This document shows positions 35,840 through 44,836 of a stretch of DNA of 53,736 nucleotides, piece by piece. The DNA comes from Rhizobium sp. Q54 (GTDB taxonomy: Bacteria; Pseudomonadota; Alphaproteobacteria; Rhizobiales; Aestuariivirgaceae): positions 1 to 53,736 of the forward strand of contig CAMDBX010000019.1 in NCBI GenBank assembly GCA_945889445.1. Direction: 5' to 3'. The position numbers were made by a program, and so were the translations under genes. Positions within the stretch are counted from its first letter, which is position 1; each line of letters starts with the position of its first letter. The notes beneath the pieces were generated by a model. That model was not told the DNA's origin. It was given only the letters and a program-made list of their open reading frames with translations, and did no database searches.

Positions 35840-36637
35840 TCAGACGTTTCTTGCCACCGCCGCGATGGTCCGCTTCGGTCCCAGGCTGGTGTCGCCGCCG
35901 AAGGGATTGTCGATGATGATGTCGAGGGCGAAGATGATGCCCAGCGCGCTCATCTGGATGAACAGCACCTGCATGGCGTAGCGCGACATCTTGTGCCGCC
36001 CGGCGAGGACGCAGGCGGAAAGGATGAACAGCGCGATCATCAGCCACACCACGTCCGGGATGGTGTTGACCGAGGCTGAAAAGCGGTAGACACGCGACTC
36101 CTCAACTTTTTCAAGATGGTTGCTGAGGTCGCCACCGAGATTGGGGTTGACGCTCCTGACGATGGGCTGCAGCCGCCGGACTTCCGACCAGAGCGCCTCG
36201 AGATAGCGCTCGGAAACGGGCGACAACGACTGCGGGCGCTGCGCCAGGCGCGGCCACTCGTCCTGCGCCACGCTGCCCACATAGCTGCGCAGCAACTTCT
36301 GGCCCTGCGCGCCATCAGCGCCGATGCTGGCCAGCTCGCGGTCCAGCCGGGTGATCGACAAGGCCTCCTGGGTGATCTGGCGGTCGGCATTGCCGAAGCT
36401 CGCCAGCTCGTTGGTGGTGATCAGCGCCATCAGGAAGGCGATGAGCGCGAGGATGGAGCTGTGGACGCCATCTCCTGCATCGCGCGAGGGGTCCCTGTCG
36501 CCCGCCATGCGCGTCCACCACAACCAGTGCGCCAACCGGGCGATGAGCACGCCACCCGCGCCGAACAGGATTGCGCAGCCCACCATGATGAGCAGGTCCG
36601 GAACCTGAAGCGAGATGTTGTAGAGAAAATCGATCAC
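35840..36637 (-). CDS. DUF4239 membrane protein
   Basis: 265 residues with two N-terminal helices (LLIMVGCAILFGAGGVLIA, SSILALIAFLMALITTNEL) and two C-terminal ones (VVWLMIALFILSACVLAG, VLFIQMSALGIIFALDII). The central helical segment includes REL..IG and LWSEVRRLQP. This is the DUF4239 layout, which resembles bestrophin-like proteins. A transport role is plausible but not shown. It is followed upstream on the same strand by the methylmalonyl-CoA decarboxylase gene (12 bases between frames). Confidence 0.75.
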   Translation of the reverse strand: MIDFLYNISLQVPDLLIMVGCAILFGAGGVLIARLAHWLWWTRMAGDRDPSRDAGDGVHSSILALIAFLMALITTNELASFGNADRQITQEALSITRLDRELASIGADGAQGQKLLRSYVGSVAQDEWPRLAQRPQSLSPVSERYLEALWSEVRRLQPIVRSVNPNLGGDLSNHLEKVEESRVYRFSASVNTIPDVVWLMIALFILSACVLAGRHKMSRYAMQVLFIQMSALGIIFALDIIIDNPFGGDTSLGPKRTIAAVARNV

Positions 36638-36649
36638 GTGAGTTCCCCC

Positions 36650-37444
36650 TCAACGCCCGGTGAATTGCGGCGCACGCTTCTCGCGGAAGGCGGCGATGCC
36701 CTCACGGAAATCCGCACTGTCATAGACCATGCGGCGCATGTCCTGCAGCCGCTCGAAGGTTTGCGCGGCGATCGGCACCTCGTCGCTCAGCACACGCAGC
36801 TGTTCCTTGATCACCGCCATGGCGAGCGGCGCCTTGGCTGCCATCCGCCGTGCGAGGTCGCCGGTGAAGGCATCGATCTCGCCCGCGGGAACCAGCCAGT
36901 TGATGATGCCCCATTCCAGCGCCTGTGCCGCCCCCGCCGGGGCCGCGGTGAAGAACAATTCCTTGATGACGTTGAGCCGCAGCCTGCCCATGAAATGCAA
37001 CAAGCCGGTGGTGTTGTAGGGCACGCCGAGATTGACCGGCGTGATGGCGAAGCTGGCAGACGGGTCCGCCACCACGAGATCGCAGCTCAGCACCAGGTCG
37101 AATGCACCGCCCCACACCGAGCCCGACACCTTGGCGATCACCGGGCCGGGAAAGCGCCGGATGGCACGCAGCGTATGCTCCAGCGGATCGGCGTAGCGCA
37201 GCGGGTCCAGCCCGCCCACCGGCAACTCGCCGATGTCATGGCCGGAGGACCACACCTTCGCGCCCGGCTCTGCCTGAATGATGGCCACGCGCACGTCTTG
37301 CGTCTGGAAGTCCAGCAGGGCCGTGGAGATCGCATCCATCATGCCATGGCTCAGCGCATTGCGCCTGGCAGCACTGGTCAGCGTGATGGTGCCGATGGCA
37401 TCCGCCACGCCGCTGGCGATGAATTGCTGCGCCTCTGCACTCAT
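36650..37444 (-). CDS. scpB: methylmalonyl-CoA decarboxylase, crotonase superfamily
   Basis: 264 residues from the ATG at 37444 (GGGGAG upstream), the family length. The protein follows the E. coli ScpB (YgfG) pattern closely: KVWSSGHDIGELP, GSVWGGAFDLVLSCDLVVA, TPVNLGVPYNTTGL, APLAMAVIKEQLRVL, and ERLQDMRRMVYDS. It would convert methylmalonyl-CoA to propionyl-CoA and CO2. General enoyl-CoA hydratases lack the SVWGGAF and TPVNLGVPYN pair. It reverses the net reaction of the carboxylase at 27.8-29.7 kb, so the two may run in different conditions. Confidence 0.87.
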   Translation of the reverse strand: MSAEAQQFIASGVADAIGTITLTSAARRNALSHGMMDAISTALLDFQTQDVRVAIIQAEPGAKVWSSGHDIGELPVGGLDPLRYADPLEHTLRAIRRFPGPVIAKVSGSVWGGAFDLVLSCDLVVADPSASFAITPVNLGVPYNTTGLLHFMGRLRLNVIKELFFTAAPAGAAQALEWGIINWLVPAGEIDAFTGDLARRMAAKAPLAMAVIKEQLRVLSDEVPIAAQTFERLQDMRRMVYDSADFREGIAAFREKRAPQFTGR

Positions 37445-37566
37445 GCCGTCACTCCCCTGCCCCCGTGGCGGGGCGCCGCCGTTGCGCAAGCTTAGGACAG
37501 CAAGGACAGGATACGTTTGACAGACGTCAAACGGCGCAATCCCCCGGCGGTTGCCGGGGCCGCCCC

Positions 37567-38787
37567 CTAGCGTGCGGCGATCTGGCCTGCCACATGCTCG
37601 GCATCCACCCAGACGCCCCAGATGAACGCCGAAGCGCGGCGGGAAAGCCAGGGAAGACCAAGGAAATAAAGGCCCGGTGCCCTGGTCGAGACGCCACGCT
37701 CATGCGCCGGCCGCCCCTTGTCGTCGAAGGCATCGAACTTGATCCAGCCGAAGTCCAGCGCATAGCCCGTCGACCAGATGATCGAGGTGACGCCGGCCTG
37801 CTTCAGGTCGAGCGACAGGATGGGGTTCAGCGCGCAGTCCGGCATGGCGACGAGCGTTCGGGCATCTGGCTCCGTGGGAAAGTCCAGCTTGTTGGCAGCG
37901 ATGTAAGCGTCCGCCTCATCCAGCACGGAGATGTAATTGGCGTCACCACGCTCGATGTTGGCCTTGAGGTCCGGTCCGAAACTCATCCTGCCATCGGCGA
38001 AGCCATCCGTGCGCCCGACCAGCGTGATGCCGCGATGCGCGAGGCGGCGGAAGTCGACCGTGTGGCCGCCATGTGCGCCGCTCACCGCAATGGTCACATG
38101 CTCCATGCCGGGCGCGATGGTCTTGGCGTCCCACTTGCCAAGGGCACCCAGCCACCAGACGAAGTCCTTGCCGCGATAGGCACGCGGCGGACGGTCATGC
38201 GGGCCAACCGAGAGATAGACCTTGCGGCCTGCCCGCTGCAGCTCATCGGCGATCTGCGCACCCGATGAGCCCGCGCCCACCACCAGAACCGCGCCAGGTG
38301 GCAGCTGCGCCGGATTGACGTAGTTCGCCGAATGAATCTGCAGGATGCCCTCGGTGTCCGGCACCATCACCGGACGCAACGGCTTCTGGAAGGGCCCGGT
38401 GGCCGCCACCACGTTCTTCGCTTCGATCACGCCATTGGCCGTCTCGGCACGGAACGTGCCATCGGCACTGCGGTGAAGGGCTGTCACCTCGACGCCCGTG
38501 CGGATCGGCGAGTTGTTCTGCTTCGCATAGTCCTCGAGATACTGGACGATCTCGTCACGCGTGGCGAAGGCATCGCCATCGCACTTGAATGCAAGATCGG
38601 GGAAACGGTCATGCCAGGCCGGGCCATTGGCCACCAGCGAGTCCCAGCGCTCGGCCCGCCAACGCTCGGCTATGCGCCTGCGCTCGACAAGCAGGTGCTG
38701 CTTGCCCAGCTTTCCCAGGTGCCTGCTGACGGCAAGCCCTGCCTGACCGCCACCAATGATGAGCGTCTCGACCTTCTCGACCGCCAT
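37567..38787 (-). CDS. flavin-containing monooxygenase (CzcO-like FAD/NAD(P) oxidoreductase)
   Basis: 406 residues from the ATG at 38787 (GGAAGGA upstream). The FAD-binding Rossmann motif is ETLIIGGGQAGLAVSRHLG at the N-terminus. The NADPH-binding motif is LVVGAGSSGAQIADEL near residue 165, with an FMO-like segment between (ENVVAATGPFQKP-type). It probably hydroxylates or N/S-oxygenates a small substrate. It lies 106 bases downstream of the ABC ATPase gene on the same strand and may share its transcript. Whether it serves the catabolic locus is unclear. Confidence 0.83.
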   Translation of the reverse strand: MAVEKVETLIIGGGQAGLAVSRHLGKLGKQHLLVERRRIAERWRAERWDSLVANGPAWHDRFPDLAFKCDGDAFATRDEIVQYLEDYAKQNNSPIRTGVEVTALHRSADGTFRAETANGVIEAKNVVAATGPFQKPLRPVMVPDTEGILQIHSANYVNPAQLPPGAVLVVGAGSSGAQIADELQRAGRKVYLSVGPHDRPPRAYRGKDFVWWLGALGKWDAKTIAPGMEHVTIAVSGAHGGHTVDFRRLAHRGITLVGRTDGFADGRMSFGPDLKANIERGDANYISVLDEADAYIAANKLDFPTEPDARTLVAMPDCALNPILSLDLKQAGVTSIIWSTGYALDFGWIKFDAFDDKGRPAHERGVSTRAPGLYFLGLPWLSRRASAFIWGVWVDAEHVAGQIAAR

Positions 38788-38892
38788 GCCCCGTCCTTCC
38801 ACGTCAACAGATCGGAATCCGTTTTACTGGAGTTGGGCGTGACCGGGTAAGACCATTTCGCCGCAGTCGGGAGCGTGCTCAGTTGCCCGTAA

Positions 38893-39942
38893 TCAGATCC
38901 TCGCGCCGCTGGCCGCATCGAACAGGTAGCAGCGTGAGGTGTCGAAGGTCAGGCCGATCGGGGTTTCCAGTTCCTGCCGGAAGCTTCTTGCCCCCTTCGC
39001 CACCACCATCTGGTCGCCCGCCAGCGCCGACACCAGCGTCTGGTCACCCGTCGGCTCCAGCGAATAGAGGCTGGAATTGAGGTTGCCATGCCCCGGCTGT
39101 GACACGGAGATGTCCTCCGGCCGGATGCCAAGGATCACGCCCGCGCGGCTGCCTTTGCCGACGCCCTCGACGCGGGTCGAGGGGCCGAAGAAGGTGCCGT
39201 TCTCCAGATCACCCTTCAGCAGGTTCATTGGCGGTGAGCCGATGAAGCCCGCCACGAAGACATTGGCCGGGTTGTTGTAGACTTCGTCGGGCGTTCCCAG
39301 CTGCTGGATCTTGCCCTTGCTCATGATGGCGATCCGGTCGGCCAGCGTCATGGCCTCGATCTGGTCATGCGTCACGTAGATCGTCGTCGTCTCCAGCCGG
39401 CGCTGGATATGCTTCAGCTGCGCGCGCATGGTGAGGCGCAGCTTGGCATCCAGGTTAGAGAGCGGCTCGTCCATCAGGAACACGCGCGGGTGGCGCACAA
39501 CGGCGCGGGCCAGTGCCGCACGCTGGCGCTGGCCGCCGGACAGGGCGCGCGGCTTGCGATCGAGCAGGTCGCCCAGCTCAACGATGGCCGCAGCCTCGCG
39601 CACCAGCTGGTCGTGCCTGTCCTTCGGCACGCCACGCATGCGCAGCGGAAAGCGGATGTTCTCGTAGATCGTCATGTTGGGGTAGAGCGCGTAGGACTGG
39701 AACACCATGGCCACGTCCCGGTCGCGTGCGTCGACGTCATTGACCGTATCGCCGTCGATCAGGATCTCGCCGCCGGTCGGGTCTTCCAGCCCGGCAATCA
39801 TCCGCATGGTGGTGGTCTTGCCGCAGCCCGAGGGGCCGAGGAACACCATGAACTCCTTGTCCCGTATCTCGAGGTCGATCGCATCCACCCCGACCACCGG
39901 GCCCCAGGCCTTGCTGATCTTGTTCAGGCTGATCGATGCCAT
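38893..39942 (-). CDS. sugar ABC transporter ATP-binding protein (MalK/UgpC type)
   Basis: 349 residues from the ATG at 39942. Walker A GPSGCGKTT is at 36-44, the Q-loop is in VFQSYALYPNMTIYENI, the signature is LSGGQRQRAALARA, Walker B is VFLMDEPLSNLDAKLR, and the switch His is in YVTHDQIEAMTLA. The C-terminal TOBE regulatory domain (PPMNLLKGDLENG, GIRPEDISVSQ) identifies the CUT1 subfamily. It energises import of a sugar or polyol. The matching permeases and binding protein lie at 46.2-49.6 kb. This gene is instead divergent from the DRL-E1-E2-kinase operon and shares its regulatory region. Confidence 0.93.
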   Translation of the reverse strand: MASISLNKISKAWGPVVGVDAIDLEIRDKEFMVFLGPSGCGKTTTMRMIAGLEDPTGGEILIDGDTVNDVDARDRDVAMVFQSYALYPNMTIYENIRFPLRMRGVPKDRHDQLVREAAAIVELGDLLDRKPRALSGGQRQRAALARAVVRHPRVFLMDEPLSNLDAKLRLTMRAQLKHIQRRLETTTIYVTHDQIEAMTLADRIAIMSKGKIQQLGTPDEVYNNPANVFVAGFIGSPPMNLLKGDLENGTFFGPSTRVEGVGKGSRAGVILGIRPEDISVSQPGHGNLNSSLYSLEPTGDQTLVSALAGDQMVVAKGARSFRQELETPIGLTFDTSRCYLFDAASGARI

Positions 39943-40082
39943 GCGCTGCGACGCTCCCGATTTTTGCCAAGTGTTACACATCCGACACTAAATGCAAGAT
40001 CACGGAGTGATTGTTTCGTAATTAGCCGTAAAGCACAGCGTCCGGAAGTGCCGCCAAAGTTGGGATTTCCAACTTCTCGCAG

Positions 40083-40109
40083 GCGCAAACTGCTTTCGCA
40101 TCTGCGAAA
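40083..40109. promoter_or_regulatory. candidate operator: composite GCGCAAA-N4-TTTCGCA with a perfect inverted repeat
   Basis: GCGCAAA at 40083-40089 and TTTCGCA at 40094-40100. The latter is the left arm of a perfect 7-2-7 inverted repeat whose right arm TGCGAAA is at 40103-40109. The same two words recur in the same order at 49861-49876, in front of the SorC regulator gene. This is a candidate binding site for that regulator. Confidence 0.5.
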
Positions 40110-40114
40110 TGGGT

Positions 40115-40131
40115 TTGTTTCGGCCAAACAA
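40115..40131. promoter_or_regulatory. second inverted repeat in the divergent control region
   Basis: TTGTTT-CGGCC-AAACAA, perfect 6-base arms, lies 7 bases upstream of the -35 element of the plus-strand operon. It could bind the same or another regulator. Confidence 0.4.
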
Positions 40132-40137
40132 TACTTA

Positions 40138-40168
40138 TTGACACATCGCTGCCCAAAAGTATCCTATT
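40138..40168 (+). promoter_or_regulatory. putative promoter of the DRL-E1-E2-kinase operon
   Basis: A consensus TTGACA lies at 40138-40143. The -10 is either TATCCT (40160-40165, 16-base spacer) or TCCTAT (40162-40167, 18-base spacer). The DRL-like start codon follows at 40196, with AGGAG in between. Confidence 0.5.
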
Positions 40169-40195
40169 GTAGATAGCCTACTTCAGGAGCCCCGC

Positions 40196-41551
40196 ATGCC
40201 GGCAGACACGATCTCGCGCACACCGCGCCGCATCGGCCCGGCGACAGGCCTTGCTGCCGACCTCGCACGCCGCCTCGATGACACCGGCCGACCGATCCGC
40301 GTTGGCCTTATCGGGTCCGGCGAAATGGGCACCGACATCGTTACCCAATGCCAGCAGATGACCGGCATCACGGTGGCTGCCATTGCCGAGATCAACCTTG
40401 CGGCGGCGCGCAAGGCGCTGAGCATCTCCGGACGCCCCGATGACGCGGTGATGGAGGCCGCCACGGCCTCGGCCTTCGCCTCAACCCTGGAAGCCGGCAA
40501 GACGGCCATCACGCAGGATGCGCTGCTCGTCTGCACCTCGCCCCACATCGACGTGGTGATCGACGCCACCGGCAAGCCGGCCGTTGGCGCCGAGATCGGC
40601 CTCACCGCCATGGAACATGGCAAGCACCTCGTCATGATGAACGTCGAGGCCGACGTCACCATCGGTGCCTATCTGGCCCGCGAGGCGAAGCGGCTGGGCG
40701 TCGTCTACACGCTGGGTGCGGGCGATGAGCCCTCCTCCACCATGGAGCTCATCAATTTCGTCACTGGCCTCGGCTACCCCATCGTCGCGGCCGGCAAGGG
40801 CAAGAACAATCCGCTGAACATCGACGCCACGCCCGACGCCTACATGGACGAGGCCAAGCGCCGCAACATGAACCCGCGCATGCTGGTGGAGTTCGTCGAC
40901 GGTTCCAAGACCATGGTGGAAATGGCGGCCATCGCCAATGCCACTGGCCTTGTCCCCGACTGTCCCGGCATGCACGGCCCGGCCGCCACCCTCGACCAGC
41001 TGGAAAAGGTGCTGTGCCCCAAGGCAGACGGCGGCGTGCTGTCGCGCAAGGGCGTCGTCGACTACTCAATCGGTAAGGGCGTGGCACCGGGCGTGTTCGT
41101 CATCGCCGAGATGGCGCACCCCCGCGTGCGTGAGCGCATGCACGACCTGAAGCTTGGCCCCGGCCCCTACTACACCTTCTACCGGCCCTATCACCTGACC
41201 AGCCTCGAAGTGCCGCTCTCCTGCGCCCGCGCGGTGCTTTACCACGCGGCCGACATGGTGCCGCTCGACGTGCCCTCGGCCGAAGTCTGCGCGGTGGCCA
41301 AGAAGGACCTCGTCCCTGGCGAGCGGCTGGATGCCATCGGCGAGTACACCTATCGCGCCTGGATCATGACGGTGGCGGATGCCATCCGCGACCGAGCCGT
41401 TCCCTGCGGGTTGCTCGAGAACGGCAAGACCACGAAGCCCATCCGCAAGGGCGAACTCCTCACCTACGACAACTGTGCGGTGGATGGTTCCGCCCGCATC
41501 GTGGCGCTGCGCCAGCGCCAGGACGACATGCTGAAAGGCTCGATGACATGA
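40196..41551 (+). CDS. DRL-like NAD(P)-dependent oxidoreductase with SAF domain
   Basis: 451 residues, with AGGAG 8 bases before the ATG. The Rossmann motif IRVGLIGSGEMGTDIV lies at residues 35-49. The middle includes DVVIDATGKPAVGAEIGL and GAGDEPSSTMELINFV. A C-terminal SAF-type region (near 360-440) includes AKKDLVPGERLDAIGEYTYR and GLLENGKTTKPIRKGELLTY. From memory this is the family of homoserine-dehydrogenase-like proteins to which DRL of Brucella abortus belongs. DRL is an alternative to DXR that converts 1-deoxyxylulose 5-phosphate to methylerythritol 4-phosphate. Family members may have other sugar-phosphate substrates. Its stop overlaps the E1-alpha ATG by 4 bases (ATGA). The operon context argues for a catabolic role. 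Confidence 0.8.
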   Translation: MPADTISRTPRRIGPATGLAADLARRLDDTGRPIRVGLIGSGEMGTDIVTQCQQMTGITVAAIAEINLAAARKALSISGRPDDAVMEAATASAFASTLEAGKTAITQDALLVCTSPHIDVVIDATGKPAVGAEIGLTAMEHGKHLVMMNVEADVTIGAYLAREAKRLGVVYTLGAGDEPSSTMELINFVTGLGYPIVAAGKGKNNPLNIDATPDAYMDEAKRRNMNPRMLVEFVDGSKTMVEMAAIANATGLVPDCPGMHGPAATLDQLEKVLCPKADGGVLSRKGVVDYSIGKGVAPGVFVIAEMAHPRVRERMHDLKLGPGPYYTFYRPYHLTSLEVPLSCARAVLYHAADMVPLDVPSAEVCAVAKKDLVPGERLDAIGEYTYRAWIMTVADAIRDRAVPCGLLENGKTTKPIRKGELLTYDNCAVDGSARIVALRQRQDDMLKGSMT

Positions 41552-42564
41552 ACGCCGTGGGCAAGATCAAGCCGAATGCCCGGCCCTTCTACCAAAAATA
41601 CACGGCCTCCCAGCTGAAGGATGCCCTTCGCAAGATGTACCTGATCCGCCGCTTCGAGGAAGGCGCGGAAGAGGCCTACATGCGCGGGCTGATCCACGGC
41701 ACCATGCACCTTTCGATCGGCCAGGAAGGCTCTGCCGTCGGCGCCACCATGGCCTTGCGCAACACCGATTACATCACCTCCACCCATCGCGGCCACGGCC
41801 ACTGCATCGGCAAGGGGGCGGACCCCAAGCTGATGTTCGCGGAATTCTTCGGCAAGGAAGAAGGCTACTGCCGGGGCCGTGGCGGCTCCATGCACATCGC
41901 CGACGTCTCGACCGGAAACCTCGGCGCCAATGGCATCGTCGGCGGCGGGCTGCCAATTGCGGTGGGTGCCGCACTCGCCATCAAGAAGCAGAAGCGCGAC
42001 GACGTTGCCATGTGCTTCTTCGGTGACGGTGCTTCGAACGAGGGCGCCTTCCACGAGGCACTCAACATGGCTTCGGTCTGGAAACTGCCCGTGGTCTTCG
42101 TTTGCGAGAACAACAAGTACGGGATGTCGGTTTCAACAGAGCGTTCCATGGCGGTGGCCAACGTGGCGGACCGTGCCGCGGCCTATGCCATGCCCGGCGT
42201 CATCGTCGACGGCAATGCCATCGCCGATGTCGAGGAGGCGATCGCCGAGGCCATCGCGCGGGCCAGGCGTGGCGAAGGGCCGACGCTCGTCGAATGCAAG
42301 ACCTACCGCACCCGCGGCCATTCCCGCTCCGACCGCAACCGCTACCGCACCAAGGAAGAGATCGAGGAGTGGAAGGCACGTGACCCCATTCCGCATTTCG
42401 AAGCGGAACTGATGGCCCACGGCCTCGCGACCGCGGCGGAGGTCACCGCCATCCGCGAATCCGCCGAGGCCGAGATCGCGGCCGGCATCGAATTCGCCCG
42501 CCTCGGCACCGATCCCAACCCCAGTGAAGTGACGCGCGACGTCTACTCCAACGAGGCGGCGTGA
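41548..42564 (+). CDS. 2-oxoacid/acetoin dehydrogenase E1 component, alpha subunit
   Basis: 338 residues. The thiamine-diphosphate motif runs from GDG at 159-161 ([17 protein letters not shown]) to the NN at 188-189 ([12 protein letters not shown]). [12 protein letters not shown] and [20 protein letters not shown] are shared by pyruvate and acetoin dehydrogenases. The regulatory phosphorylation-loop sequence reads [10 protein letters not shown]. It decarboxylates or cleaves a keto substrate to an acyl group on TPP. The carbohydrate-catabolic neighbours favour an acetoin-type or specialised substrate over housekeeping pyruvate. It is translationally coupled on both sides (ATGA with DRL, TGATG with E1-beta). 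Confidence 0.9.
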   Translation: MNAVGKIKPNARPFYQKYTASQLKDALRKMYLIRRFEEGAEEAYMRGLIHGTMHLSIGQEGSAVGATMALRNTDYITSTHRGHGHCIGKGADPKLMFAEFFGKEEGYCRGRGGSMHIADVSTGNLGANGIVGGGLPIAVGAALAIKKQKRDDVAMCFFGDGASNEGAFHEALNMASVWKLPVVFVCENNKYGMSVSTERSMAVANVADRAAAYAMPGVIVDGNAIADVEEAIAEAIARARRGEGPTLVECKTYRTRGHSRSDRNRYRTKEEIEEWKARDPIPHFEAELMAHGLATAAEVTAIRESAEAEIAAGIEFARLGTDPNPSEVTRDVYSNEAA

Positions 42565-43556
42565 TGAGCGTGCGCGAACTGACCTACGCGCAGGCGATCC
42601 AGGAAGCGCTCGCCCAGGCGATGGATGCCGATCCCTCGGTCTTCCTGATGGGCGAGGACATCGGCGTCTATGGTGGCGCCTTCCAGGTGACGGGCGATCT
42701 CGTGCACCGCTATGGCGAAGACCGGGTGATGGACGCGCCGATTTCCGAACTCGGCCAGGCCGGTGTGGCGGTCGGTGCGGCACTCGCCGGCTGCAGGCCG
42801 GTGCTGGAATTCCAGTTCTCGGACTTCGCCACGCTGGCCATGGAGCAGATCGTCAACCAGGCGGCCAAGCTGCGCTTCATGCTCGGCGGCAAGGTGAACG
42901 TGCCCCTCGTCATGCGCTTCCCTGCCGGGTCCGGCACTGGGGCCGCAGCACAGCATTCGCAGTCGCTCGATGCGTGGCTGGCGCACGTCCCCGGCCTCAA
43001 GGTCATACAGCCATCAACGCCCGCTGACGTGAAGGGCATGCTGCTTGCGGCCATCGACGATCCGGATCCCGTCATGGTCTTCGAGCACAAGCTGCTTTAC
43101 AAGATGAAGGGCGAGGTTCCGGAGGAGCCCTACCGCATCCCCATCGGCAAGGCACATGTGGCACGCGAGGGCCGTGACGTGACCGTGGTCGCCACCTCCA
43201 TCATGGTGCACAAGTCGCTCGAAGCCGCCGCAACACTCGCTTCCGAAGGCATCGACGTTGAAGTGATCGACCTGCGCACGCTCCGCCCCATCGACACCGC
43301 GACCATCATCGACAGCGTGAAGAAGACCTCCCGCCTCGCCTGCGTCTATGAGGGCGTGAAGACGCTCGGCATCGGCGCCGAGATCAGCGCCCGCATCGCC
43401 GAGAGCGAGGCCTTCGACTATCTCGACGCGCCAATCCTGCGTCTGGGCGGGGCCGAGTCTCCCATCCCCTACAATCCGGAACTCGAGAAGGCCGCAGTGC
43501 CGCAGGTGCCGGGCATCATCGAGGGGCTTCGCAACCTCGTCCGCGGGCGCATGTAG
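42564..43556 (+). CDS. 2-oxoacid/acetoin dehydrogenase E1 component, beta subunit
   Basis: 330 residues from the ATG at 42564, sharing one base with the E1-alpha stop. Motifs: [40 protein letters not shown], and the C-terminal transketolase-like [19 protein letters not shown]. It forms the alpha2-beta2 E1 with the preceding gene. Unlike many housekeeping pyruvate dehydrogenase beta subunits of alphaproteobacteria, it has no fused N-terminal lipoyl domain. Confidence 0.91.
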   Translation: MSVRELTYAQAIQEALAQAMDADPSVFLMGEDIGVYGGAFQVTGDLVHRYGEDRVMDAPISELGQAGVAVGAALAGCRPVLEFQFSDFATLAMEQIVNQAAKLRFMLGGKVNVPLVMRFPAGSGTGAAAQHSQSLDAWLAHVPGLKVIQPSTPADVKGMLLAAIDDPDPVMVFEHKLLYKMKGEVPEEPYRIPIGKAHVAREGRDVTVVATSIMVHKSLEAAATLASEGIDVEVIDLRTLRPIDTATIIDSVKKTSRLACVYEGVKTLGIGAEISARIAESEAFDYLDAPILRLGGAESPIPYNPELEKAAVPQVPGIIEGLRNLVRGRM

Positions 43557-43557
43557 C

Positions 43558-44805
43558 ATGGCCGTCGAAGTCATCCTTCCGCGCGTCGACATGGACATGG
43601 CGACGGGCAAGATCTCCAAGTGGCACCACAAGGACGGCGACAAGGTCGCCAAGGGTGCGGCCCTGTTCGAGATCGAGACCGACAAGGCGGCCATGGAGAT
43701 CGATGCCCCGGCCGACGGCATCCTGCGCAACATCATCGTCACCGAAGGCAGCAGCGCGCCGGTCGGCTCTGCGGTTGCGTGGATCTATGCCGAGGGCGAG
43801 GCGGTCACGGTACCCGCGCCCGCGGCCAAACCGGTGGCCGCATCGACTGCTCGTGCTGAAGTGCCTTCAGTTGCCCCGCCATCTGCGTCATCACCGGTTG
43901 CCAATGGCGAGGCGCCGCGTGCCACGCCGCTCGCCCGCCGCCTTGCACGCCAGGCAGGCCTGTCGATTGCGTCCATCGCCGGATCAGGCCCGCGCGGTCG
44001 CATCACCGCCGCTGACGTGCGCAGCGCCGGCGAGGCGAAGCCCTTGCCGCCGCCCGCCCCCGCGATCAGCAGTGACGGAGTCCAGAAGCTCTACGCTCCC
44101 GGCAGCTTCGACGTCATCCCCGTCGACGGCATGCGCCGCACCATCGCGGCGCGGCTGACGGAGTCGAAGCAGACCGTTCCGCATTTCTATCTCTCCGTCA
44201 CCTGCACCCTCACCACGCTCATGGCCACGCGCGAGCGGCTGAACGCATCCGCACCCAAGGGTGAAGACGGCAAGCCGCTGTGGAAGCTGTCGATCAACGA
44301 CTTCATCATCAAGGCCATGGGTGCTGCGCTCCAGAAGGTGCCCGCCGCCAATGTCACCTGGGCCGGGGACGCGATCCTGCAGCACCGGTCGAGCGACGTG
44401 GGCGTCGCGGTGGCCGTCGAGGGCGGACTCTTCACCCCGGTGATCCGCCACGTGGAAGGCAAGACGCTGACCGCCATCTCCGCCGAGATGAAGGAGCTGG
44501 CTTCCAAGGCCCGCGCCCGCAAGCTGGTGCCCTCCGAGTATCAGGGCGGCACAACCGCCATCTCGAACCTCGGCATGTACGGGATCGAGCAGTTCACCGC
44601 CATCATCAACCCGCCACAGGCGACGATCCTCGCCGTGGGTGCCGCCTTGGAGCGCTTCGTGCCGGTCAACGGCCAGCCGGTATTGGCCAGCCAGATGGTC
44701 TGCACCCTGTCCTGCGATCACCGCGCGATCGATGGCGCGGTGGGCGCGGAGTTGCTGCACGCCTTCCGGCAGCTTATTGAAGAACCACTGCTGATGCTGG
44801 CCTGA
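43558..44805 (+). CDS. dihydrolipoamide acyltransferase (E2)
   Basis: 415 residues in the standard order. One lipoyl domain (1-80) has lipoylated Lys43 in EIETDKAAME. A Pro/Ala linker follows. The E3/E1-binding domain near 120-160 reads ATPLARRLARQAGLSIASIA, then GPRGRITAADV. The trimer-forming catalytic domain ends with His388 and Asp392 in CDHRAIDGAVG. It moves the acyl group from E1 to CoA. It starts 2 bases after the E1-beta stop. No E3 (lipoamide dehydrogenase) gene is nearby, so the complex must borrow a general one. Confidence 0.92.
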   Translation: MAVEVILPRVDMDMATGKISKWHHKDGDKVAKGAALFEIETDKAAMEIDAPADGILRNIIVTEGSSAPVGSAVAWIYAEGEAVTVPAPAAKPVAASTARAEVPSVAPPSASSPVANGEAPRATPLARRLARQAGLSIASIAGSGPRGRITAADVRSAGEAKPLPPPAPAISSDGVQKLYAPGSFDVIPVDGMRRTIAARLTESKQTVPHFYLSVTCTLTTLMATRERLNASAPKGEDGKPLWKLSINDFIIKAMGAALQKVPAANVTWAGDAILQHRSSDVGVAVAVEGGLFTPVIRHVEGKTLTAISAEMKELASKARARKLVPSEYQGGTTAISNLGMYGIEQFTAIINPPQATILAVGAALERFVPVNGQPVLASQMVCTLSCDHRAIDGAVGAELLHAFRQLIEEPLLMLA

Positions 44806-44836
44806 AGACCGGCACGGCCGATCAAGGGAGGTTTCC

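Noticed and set aside
41548-44805. Calling the E1-E2 genes the housekeeping pyruvate dehydrogenase (pdhA, pdhB, pdhC)
   Set aside because: No E3, no lipoyl domain on E1-beta and the sugar-catabolic setting make a specialised complex more likely, so no symbol was given.
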